Assembly: GCA_013400975.1 (NCBI GenBank)
Contig: WBMZ01006357.1
Span: 186,001 to 250,000, forward strand
Reading direction: 5' to 3'
Length of the DNA: 64,000 bases
Source: Atrichornis clamosus
Taxonomy: Eukaryota; Chordata; Aves; Passeriformes; Menuridae
The notes below the pieces were generated by a model. It did no database searches. It was not told the DNA's origin and saw only the letters and a list, made by a program, of their open reading frames with translations. Numbering within the stretch: the stretch's first letter is position 1; every line of letters starts with the position of its first letter. Shown here piece by piece: positions 49,531 through 59,017 of the stretch. The position numbers were made by a program, and so were the translations under genes.

Positions 49531-52500
49531 AATCATTCTCCCAGGAAAAAAATCACATTTTTAATATGCTTTTTCATGCCTTAGTTTACCTGCTTCTTAT
49601 CCTCACTTTTTTATACTCTTATTAAACTATAATTGTTTTGTTCCTACCATAATTTTTTTTCTTATAGACTATGTAATTCTACTAAGCCACCAGCAAATTA
49701 ACATCAGCAATAATTTGTGGATACAGTACATTTTCCATTTAACCTATCAATTCACCAGACTCTCAAACAAAATTTGGAAACAATCCAAACACTCCAACAA
49801 GCCATCACAGCCTTTTTCTACTCTTCAAGGAGCACAGAGGGTCATTTTAATTTGCAGATAAAGCATTAATTTCTATAACCAGCATATTTCTCTTACTGAT
49901 GCTTAATTTTATTCTCCTTGTTATTTATGATGGGTCTAAAGAAAATCACATTTCTGGTTTGGAAAATGTAAAACAACTAATGCTCTTAACAGCTTGTTAC
50001 TGAAGTCTCAACCACCAGAATTGTTACTGCATATGAAACTCATTGTTCTTATTTTACTACTTTTTTCCCCTTAGATTTCATGGTCCAAATGCTTACCAAC
50101 TTTAAGGCAAGCTTAGAAATAAACAGCTGGACCACATATTCTAAAAAGTTTTGTTAGTTTTAACTGTGCTTTTGAATTATAACTCTCCAGTTTGCCACGA
50201 CTGCAGAAATTTGTTTCCCACTGGTATTGTAATTTTCATGGATACAGCTTCTAGGAACAGCACGGTGCCTTCTGAAAAGCTGGTTTCAAGAGCAAAACAC
50301 TGTAATATCTAAAGATGCAGAACAGCAAAGGTGGTAAGATCAAATCTGGCCTAAAAGATTTGAAAGCCATACTCTAATGTATGTTCAAGGATATATGAAA
50401 AAGGAATTATTCATTAACTTCTTCAGCTTGCAATCACTTCAGGCTATTTTGTTCTCACAGTATCTGCTGTTTCAAAGGAAGGTGGAGCTGGTGGGGGAGA
50501 AAAGATCTTCACATGCCCAGCACAAACACATTCATCAGAAGCAGACTAGCTTCTGAGATGAAAATATGGTACTTAGGTGGTTGCAAAGAAAGGAATACCT
50601 TGTGTACTGACAGGCTGCACATGGGTTTGGAGCCTGTGGGTGCTATTTAATAGTAGATGCTTAGTTGCTATAGCAACTGTCATAGCCTATGGTATTTATG
50701 CTTAGATACAGAACACGTATTTTAGGCAGCACCAGATAACATGGAGCTGAAGTGTCCAAAATGTATGTTTAAAAGAAAATCTCTATTAAGAAGTAGGTAT
50801 GTTCCTCCAGTATTAAAAAACCTTTCTAAGGCAACACTTCTGCAACAACAAAACAATCTGGTCCCTCACAAACATAAACCAGAACTGCCATGATGAACTA
50901 CCTTAAAATAAAACCCCAAACAACATTCAGCACTTTAAAATCCATCTTTGCTGACTGCTGGTGCATCATCTGGAGACTTTTGCTGTTTGGTCCAGGGCAT
51001 GGTGCTTTGTCACTAGAGGTTCTTATTGTCATTAACTTGGTATCATCCAGGCTTTGTTCCTCCCTGCCAATGTCCACTACAACACACATCTCACCTGCCA
51101 TGGAGAACACCTTCTCTGAATTGGCTGGCAACTGTAAATCTTGCTGAAAACACTTCTTTTATTTTTATTTTGTCGCATCCTGCTGGTTGAAGAGCATAAA
51201 CAAATACTGTAACATGAGGACACTCTTTTTTCAGGGCCTTTCCACTGTAAGAGGAAACTGATGGTCACTGACTTCAACAGCTACCTGGCTGTGAGGGGTC
51301 TTTAACTCCAACAAAATCACTTCAGCCAGGCAGGCTAAAAGACTAGTACAAGCCTAACTGCTTCCTTGTGTCCTGTTTCCACTCTATTTCCTGCAGTCAA
51401 AACATACTAATATCTCTTCTTAGCAATTTACTATTGGTTCCATAAAGCTACTAGCTGGCTTGGGTAAACATAGCGGTGCTGCTTTTAGCTCACAGAGTAT
51501 CTTAGTCTGTACAAGTTCTTACAAAGGACTCATTTCTTGGCTCACGTCACTCCTAATCCCCATGGCCTCCTAGTAGATAGATCAGATACCCACAGCCATA
51601 AAACCTAAGGCCTGAGGCTGGTGGCCTGAGGCAGACAGATTTCTGCCTAAGAACAGAATGCTTTGCCATTGTTGTGCTGACAGCCACACACACCCCTCCC
51701 ATCACCTGCTTACTACCACTCTTCAGTGTTTCAAACCCCCAGCTGAGCCAACACTGCCATATTCAGACATGTATTAGCTGGTGAGTGGATTAGCTGCGGT
51801 GATGAGTGCTCTGACTATGCTATTCTCATCTTGTAAGCCACTAACATTTGATGCCAGCATCATTATCATCCACAACATCAAGCTACAGTTAGCCCACAAG
51901 TGTTCACTCACTTACTACAAACGCTTTGGTTTGTTTTACAGGCACCAGATGCCCACTGTTCTTTGTCCAACCCCTCCAACAGGTAGAGCAACAGACTTTC
52001 CAGGCTCAGAGCAGTGAAGGAGAAGCTTACCCTCACTGAAGGCTGAGCACACATACTAACACCGTAACAATACAAAACTACCTTCCCTTAAATTCAGTGC
52101 ACTGTGACTGCAGACTGCATGCAATGAAGTTGTATCCTATAACCTAGTTTATGGGGCCCAGCTGAGCTGCTACTACAGGCTTATTTCTTAAGGAACAGCC
52201 ACATGTAATTACTCCTTAGCCTTTTTTCCATCTGCCTCTGGAATTTTTAGGCTAGTTCTGCTGCAGGAATGTGCTTGTCTGCAGAAGTACTCAGGACTGA
52301 TTCATAATGCTGCCTATCTCAGAGGTAATCAGAATTTGCCAAGTTGGGCTTAAAGGAAACAGTATACTAGGAGTGGGCCTCTTGCCCTACTCTAGAGGCA
52401 AATTAAAAAGACAAACGTATCTTAAATGGTTTAATCAAACAGTAATTATGAGAGAAACAATACCGACTCAGAACAAGTCCGTGTTGTCTTTAGCAGGCAG

Positions 52501-52706
52501 AGGCAAGCAAGCTCTGTCCACTTTCTGAACCAGTGGGATCACAGCCAAAAACTCTTCCAAACCACATGCAGTTGGGCTGGTAAAGCACAGAGCTTGAGCT
52601 AACACACCTTGTCTCTCAAAAAGACTCGCTAGCCAGAGCACAGCACTGCACTGGCGACGGCTCACAGCTTCCAGTTCAAGGCTGAGTCATGTCTGGTTCT
52701 TTCTTT

Positions 52707-52708
<2 letters not shown>

Positions 52709-52757
<49 letters not shown>

Positions 52758-52775
52758 NNNNNNNNNNNNTTTTTT
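52709..52775. repeat. Poly(T) tract with assembly gap
   Basis: About 49 uninterrupted T bases are followed by 12 N (about 52758-52769) and six more T. The true length is unknown. No retrocopy with a matching body is recognisable on either side. Confidence 0.9.
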
Positions 52776-54713
52776 CCTTTTGGAAGGGTAGTTTCAACCC
52801 TGCTCCTGGACACTTGAGTTTCTGTTAATTTCTGGTGTTTTATAAACATTATCCAACTCTAAGCCAGCCTCCCCATCACAGCCAATGTGTGAAAGTCTGG
52901 CCAGCTCCGCAGGGTCTGAGCAGCTTTGAGAAAGGAGCAGCAAAGCTCCCGAGGCATCAAGCACAGCCCAGCACAGGCTTGCTCCAGAAGGGAAGGAAGG
53001 GGGCTGGGCGGGAGAGAGCAGTGGCTGCTTTCCAGCGACCATGGCACGCAGGTCACACCAGCCGGTACCAGCCACGGCCGCAGGAAGTGTCAGGCCAGGG
53101 CTCCCGGCAGAGCAGGCTGTGGGATGGAGAGAGCTGGAGCCGGCTGCCAGCACGGCCCCCGCAGCCGTGGATGCTCAGCTCAGGGAGGCGGCACGGCTGG
53201 AGCACACGCAGCTCTCAGCCATTGCAGCCAGGCCCGTCCTTCATCGCCACTGAGCACAGGCCAACCACTGCCCAGCCAAGGGAAGGGGCTCAGGGCAACA
53301 GCTCTGCTCGACCCAGCCCTCCTGGCTGGGGCTGGGGCTCCAGCTCAAAGAGGTCCCACCATGGGCTAAGGATGAATCTGCACTTCGGACCTGCTTGGAA
53401 AGGTCGAGGCGATGCCTGGTGTTGTTAAACCAGCCCTGTGCCTCCTGTTTCAGACAAAAAGAGCATCCCATTCATCTCTTATACATGCTGCCAGTGCTTT
53501 AAATCTCTTCAGCACTTCCCCTCACTCTGAAGATTTTGCTGAGTGTCAGTGGTGACCCGACTTCCTAAGAAAGACTTGCTGAGCTGATTTGCATCATTTT
53601 CCCTGTCACCCATGTTATTCATTTCATCAGCAGGCAGGCTACTCTGCAGTATCTTACTAGGTGCAATGCCTCTCAATTGTCTGGAAGCTTGGGGTACATA
53701 CTCTGAGTTACCTTTTGATTTAAAGCTCTCCTGACATTCCTGACCAGCAATTTCCTCACTTTCTTCTTTTCTTCGTATGCAGTTAATGTCTTCATTTTCA
53801 TTTACCCTGTCAGGTTGTTTTGCAGACATTTTTCCAGCTCTCTAGTAAATACTTTGGGCTGTATTCTTCTGCATAAGCCTATCCAGATTTTTCCATTTTG
53901 ACTTTTTGAGTTTTGTTTCTCACATGTGAGATATGAGAGTTGTTTTCTGCTGAGAATAATCAAATGATGAGACATTGCCAGTTTCTCAGATTTTCAAAGA
54001 AGATGGAGAATCTTTCACAATTTTTCTTTCACTGGTTTAATCAGAAACATAGATGATATGTACTTCTTAAGCCATAAGACATCCTCTTGTTTCACTGGAG
54101 AGGTTATTGGGGGGTGGGGGGGAACCACAAACAAAACCATTGAGATCCTCTCATTTTAGCTACACAGGTAAAAAAGATAAAAGGATAAGAAGAGGGGACT
54201 CAAGGACCTTACTATATACATGATGCTATCACTAGAAAGAGCAATGCAAATGAACACTTCTAGCTGTGATCCTCCAGGGAACAGCCCCCACACTGCCTCA
54301 GAAGGGGCCTCCAAGGAGGCTCAAAGGTTCTTGCAGGATTTGTTGTGGGAATACCTATTTGAATTCCTGCTGAGCAGGGGCTGCTGGGGGGTGGGGGAGG
54401 ATGGTCAGGCCCTCCTGCCACCGGCTGTGAGAGGCGTTGGCCTGCGGGAGCAGCCGAGGCGGTGGAGCCTAAACCTGCTCCAGGAAATCCTGAGTGTCTG
54501 GAGTTATGACTCCTGGAGCAACGGTGACAGTCATGCCAAATCAGGGACTGTTTTGAGAAGGACTGTGTCCAATGGGAATGTACTTTTTCTAGATATTTTT
54601 CACACCGATCATCTTTTGTTTCACGAGCAATTTAGAGCTTACCAGGATTACATCTTGGCTGACTGCATGTTGGGGATTACATTAAGTTTACTTATAGAAT
54701 ATTAGAAATTAAT

Positions 54714-55138
54714 TGTCTAGGGTTAAGTTTAATTGTAACTTGCTTACAGTTTAGCATGAGTGGGTCCTGCTCAAAGCTTGGTGTCAGTGTACTTAAAATG
54801 AACTGCTTGTTAGCATGGATGGATAAGCAGGTGAATAAACAGAGAAAGACTGGGTATCTTCTGATAAGGGTTGAGATCCAGGAGGGCCCCAAGATGGAAG
54901 ATAAGAACAATTAATGGCCTGCCCATGTGGACATGGAGAAAGAATCCAATGAGGTGCTAGATGACTCCAGACCATAAACCACCACTGGACACATGAAAAA
55001 CATGTGAAGATCAGGTGCACAGGTGAAGATATAAAGGCCCAGGGATTTCTTTGTGTAGGATCCCTCTCTGGAGGCACTGGCTCAAACTGAAATAAACCTA
55101 CTCTACTTAGAACCTAGGGTCCAGACCCTTCCTTAACA
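54714..55138 (+). mobile_element. Candidate LTR, sense
   Basis: A TATAAA box at 55030-55035 is followed 56 bases later by AATAAA at 55091-55096 and a U5-like end, CTTCCTTAACA, giving a CA terminus at 55138. TGTCTAGGG at 54714 could be the start. This box, signal and spacing are typical of LTR promoters. No target-site duplication is seen, and the DNA to its left has no recognisable retroviral protein, so the start is uncertain. Confidence 0.4.
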
Positions 55139-56948
55139 CTGCAAAGCTTCTGAGGTAAAACAATTCAGAGCTGGGTACCTAGAGAAAGTCCTTGCACTAT
55201 GTGGATGGCAGGAAATCTGGCATAGAGATGTGTTTGAGGTTCCTTTTGGGGTGGTTGGTGTGGAGTACCCAGCTCTGGAAAGCTCCGAGAGCCTTTCCTG
55301 TGCGCGTCATGGGACAGCAGGAAGCCTTGAAGCTTACAGGACACGAGATACCACTGTGGGAGCTGTGAGCTGTGTATGGTGAGTCAGGAGAGTTTGACCA
55401 GACAGCACAAGCTGTAGAGCAAGTCAGGCTCTGCTTCCAGTGCACTGGGTGGACTGGGACAGGGAGAAGGAGGAGGATGAGTTTGATTACTTTGTGTGAG
55501 CCTCGACTGAAGTTGCCTTATGACATCTGAGAATGTAGTGTGCCTTCTGGGCTGGTAGCTGATTGTAGTGAGTAGCTAGAAATACAGTTTCATCATGATC
55601 CACTGACAGCTGTAAATGCCTTTTACGAAGGAGACACAGTCATCCTCTGTCCTGGTCACCATGATGTTGTAGATGGCCTGTTCTGCAGCGCTGATTCAGT
55701 TGAACTCAAAGGCTGTGGCCTGCTAGAATATATTGTTATAAAATAAATAAGAGAAAGGAGACATCTTTTTTGAGTGTACAGAAGCCAATATAAGGATCTC
55801 CAGTTTGAAGTGAGTGCAACATGAAGTTGTGGACGAGGTTTTAAAAGTCCATCACAACAAAACCACCCTGGAGAATTGTATGTTACAATGTGAAACCAGA
55901 GGCATAAGCATGAAGACATCAGCCAAGCTATTAATGAAAAACTCAGATCTGTGTTGTGCCAAGGGTGCTGGTGTGGAAATAAACCCAGGTAGTGCATGCA
56001 CTCTGTTGAACAATGGCATGCAGTGCTGCACGGAGGGAAAATACTTATAAACTTCTTAGATGAACACTAAGACATTCCCAAGGTAACCACGGTCAATAAT
56101 ATAGTAATGAAGGATATGGTGTGGTCCTGGTTAGACCAATGATGCTCTCTGATGTAAAGGATGCTTCAGCAGAGAGAACAAAAGGGAATACACAGCCCAC
56201 CCAGTCAGGGCATGACCAGACTGTGTAGAGGCTTCAGGCATGGACATCTACCTGAATGCACAGCTTCATGAGAGAGCTAAGATCTCTGAGCAGACTGAAG
56301 GCAATGAAATTGCAAATGAACTTGGGGCTACTTCTACAAAGAAGAGCCAGGTGAAGTGACAAGAAATGACTGAGTGAACTGGGAATTACAGAAGCTAATG
56401 ACAACTTAATGTCACAGCAAATGTTTGTCTCTGCTGAGGACAATCGGTTCAAATGGAATGGGAAAGGAAGTTTTGGTACCTTTCTTTTCTGACTGTCCTG
56501 ACTCCTAACAGCCTTGGCAGGACCAGATTTGCACAAGATACTCTTTTCACTGCCGCCTTCCAAGGATTTAACATGTTCCACTAGCCTTCCATAATATTAC
56601 TAAAACGTGAAAAATATGTATTAACAGTATATATGTTGCATGTGGAAACTTCGCTTCCTTGCTGCAAGTATGGGTAATGTGGTAGAGAACACCTAAATGC
56701 TTGCCACTACTGGCTTTTAAAGAAATACCTGAGTCAAGTGAAAGCCTAGTGCTGACTGGTTGTAGCTGAGTCTCAAGTTATTCATCAGATACCATGCCAT
56801 ATTTTGTGCTTTGATGCTGTGCCTTTATTTCTCAAGTGAAATCCTTATTAAAGGACTAGGGCTTAAAAACAAAACAAAAACCAGCCAAACAAACAAACCC
56901 CACAACCCCAAAACAACAAAAAAATCAACAGCACCAAGACTGCCCAAG
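55139..56948. other. Intergenic; possibly old repeat or pseudogene remains
   Basis: The stretch at 55.6-56.6 kb has several modest frames on both strands (55656-55997 - ; 55814-56050 + ; 56234-56581 -), but none resembles a known protein. It may be degraded retroelement internal sequence because it follows an LTR-like segment, but no retroviral domain is visible. Confidence 0.35.
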
Positions 56949-57055
56949 TTCAAGAAGCATTTTTAGATAATACTCGCAAACACACAGTGTGATCCTTGGG
57001 GTTGTCCTGTGAGACTTCCATAATCCGTGTGGATCCCTTCCAACTCAAGCATTCA
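56949..57055 (+). mobile_element. CR1 LINE 3' tail fragment
   Basis: The segment ends GTGTGGATCCCTTCCAACTC, the typical CR1 3' end, after a GTGTGATCCTTGGGGTTGTC block seen in sister copies at 44.2 kb. It is short, diverged and lacks the usual terminal octamer repeats. Confidence 0.75.
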
Positions 57056-57369
57056 CTGTCAAGCTGAGCACGAGAACAGAGCACTAGAACATCTCCCTTT
57101 GTGGCATCCTTCTTCCACAGCTTTGACTTGTGCTTTTGCACCATGATGCCATAAGCACAGTGCAAGAAACTGTGAATAAACAAGGAGAAATACTGCACTT
57201 GGCAACCTGTCTTGTCCCAAAAGCAGATCTTGCTTTGCTATGGAAATGCTATTTCCTCCTGCTTTACCGTATCACGCTACAGCTCTGCTGTTTCCCAGCC
57301 TTTCCTACAGAACCTGAGCCTCAAGCCTCGCGGATTCCCGCTGCCTATCCCACCTTTTCTCCATTTCCT

Positions 57370-57630
57370 TCCCCTCCCCGTCCCGCCGCGCCCCGGGGGC
57401 GGGAGGCAGCAGCTGCCGCCTCTGCGGCTCTCGGGCAGCCCGGGCCAGCCCGCCCCGCCTTCCCTCTGGCTGCTCCGGAGCAGCCGGCACGTAGCTGCAC
57501 GGCCTGGAGGGAGAGCGACCGAGAGACGCTGGGGCGGCCTAAGTGGTTGCAGATGTGCAGCTTCATCGGGCTGGGGTCACAGCGGCGAGCAAGGCTTGGG
57601 GAGGGGGTTTTGCTCAGCAGGGCGGCGGCA
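57370..57630. promoter_or_regulatory. Separate CpG-rich patch left of the main island
   Basis: A patch rich in CG and G/C runs is separated from the main island by an antisense CR1 insertion at 57640-58285. It may be the displaced left edge of the same island. Open frames cross it on both strands (for example 57130-57651, +), but none resembles a known protein and they look like by-products of GC-rich sequence. Confidence 0.4.
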
Positions 57631-57639
57631 GCTTTAGTA

Positions 57640-58285
57640 CAGAATCAATGAGGTTGGAAAAGACCTCTGAGATCATCGAGTCCAACCTGTGAAGAAACTG
57701 CACCATGTCAAATAGATCATGGCACTGAGCGCCACATTCAGTCTTTCTTTAACCACCTCCAGTGACGGCGACTCCACCACCTCCCTGGGCAGCCCATTCC
57801 AGTGTGTCTAATCAGCCTTGCTGTGAACAAATTCTTCCTGATGTCCAATTTACAACCCCCCTCCCCCAGCTTAAGACTATGTTCTCTAGTCCTGTTGCTG
57901 GTTGCCTGGGAGGAGAGACAGACCCCCACCTGGCTACACCTTCCTGTCAGGAGTTGTAGAGTGATAAAGTCTCCCCTGAGCCTCCTCTTCTCCAGGCTAA
58001 ACACCCCCAGCTCCTTCAGCTGCTCCTCGTGAAATGTGTGCTCCATACCCTTCACCAACTTCACTGTCTTTTTCTGGACACACTCTAGCACCTCACTGTC
58101 CTTTCTGAACTGAGGCCCAAAACTAGACACAGCCCTCGAGGTGTGGCCTCATCAGTGCCGAGTACAGGAGAAGAATCACCTGCTGGCCACACTATTTCTG
58201 AGAGGCCAAGATGCCATGGGCCTTCCTGGCCTCCTGGGCACTCACTGCTGGCTCGTGTTCAGGCAGCGGCTCCCTGCAGGGTGTG
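57640..58285 (-). mobile_element. CR1 LINE 3' fragment, antisense
   Basis: On the + strand it opens with AGAATCAATGAGGTTGGAAA, the reverse of a CR1 3' tail. It continues through conserved CR1 text such as CACCACCTCCCTGGGCAGCC and CTGAGCCTCCTCTTCTCCAG. About 640 bases are kept. The element is 5'-truncated, as is usual for CR1, and carries many substitutions, so it is not a functional copy. Confidence 0.9.
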
Positions 58286-58879
58286 AGGCATCACCCCCCT
58301 CCCAGGACGCGGGTTCCTGGCTCTGACTGCGAGACCCAGGGCTGAGCGGCCGGGCCCGAACAGGAAATGCCACAGGCCTTGCTAATGGAGTGCTGCTGCC
58401 TCCTGTCATCCCCGCGGGGCGCAGCGCCTGGGGCTCCGCAGCCCTGAGGGAAGCGGCGCCTGACAACGGGGAGCGGCCGCCCGGGGCGCCCGACACTCCC
58501 TCTCCCCTCCCCCAGCTCCCCGCGGGCTGCAGCACAGCCAGGTCTAAACCTGCTCCCGCCAGACCCCGTGGCTGACAGCCCAGACGCGCCGCGGGGCCTT
58601 GGCTGCCGTTTGAAATCGGGGCGGCCCCGCCTCGCCCCCGCCCCCGCTTCCCTCAGCCTCTCACGGCCGAGGGGAAGAGCCGGGCCGCCATGGCAACCCC
58701 ACATCCTCCGGGGGCGGATCCCGGGGGCGGGACAGGCGGGTTCTTTGGCCAATCGCAACGGCGAGCGGCGCCTGCGCAGTTTAGCGGCAGCCAATAGCAG
58801 CGGCCGCCGCTCCCTGGTGGGCGCGGTCTCCGGGGAAGGCCCGCCCCCGGCGGGCGCGGGTCCCTTTGTGGGGTTTGAC

Positions 58880-59017
58880 AATAAGATGGCGGGCGGGGAG
58901 AGGCGGGGTCGGTTGGTCCCGCCCGTCCTTCAGGCACGGAGCGGGCGGTGAGGCGGGAGCGGAGCGAGGGTTCCTTCGCGGGCGAGCGGCGGCGACGACG
59001 ACAGAAGCGGCAAGGTG
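58880..59017 (+). other. Candidate 5' non-coding exon of the right-hand gene (CDCA4?)
   Basis: The exon end is set by GTG|GTGAGTAT, with GT at 59018-59019. A weaker alternative donor, AAG|GTGGTG, lies three bases upstream at 59015. The exon start is approximate and placed near the YY1 motif at 58883. No long conserved frame is visible, so I read it as 5' UTR. Everything to its right would be intron. Confidence 0.45.

Larger units (their letters stand above)
44537..54713. other. Intergenic; no gene seen
   Basis: AT-rich DNA with the possible LTR at 49.3 kb, the palindrome at 48.2 kb, the poly(T) gap at 52.7 kb and a GC-richer patch at 52.9-53.4 kb. The GC patch carries frames on both strands, including one with a good start context at 53041. 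Frames at 50898-51131 (-) and 54220-54705 (+) were read and matched no family I know. Confidence 0.45.

Noticed and set aside
50898..51131. Minus-strand 77-codon frame considered as a processed pseudogene
   Set aside because: No parent protein could be named, and no poly(A) or flanking duplication was visible.
54220..54705. 161-codon frame left of the LTR-like segment
   Set aside because: Considered as a retroviral remnant, but no gag, protease, polymerase or envelope motif could be seen.
55656..56050. Overlapping frames considered as a pseudogene or retroelement remnant
   Set aside because: Translations in several frames on both strands gave no recognised family.
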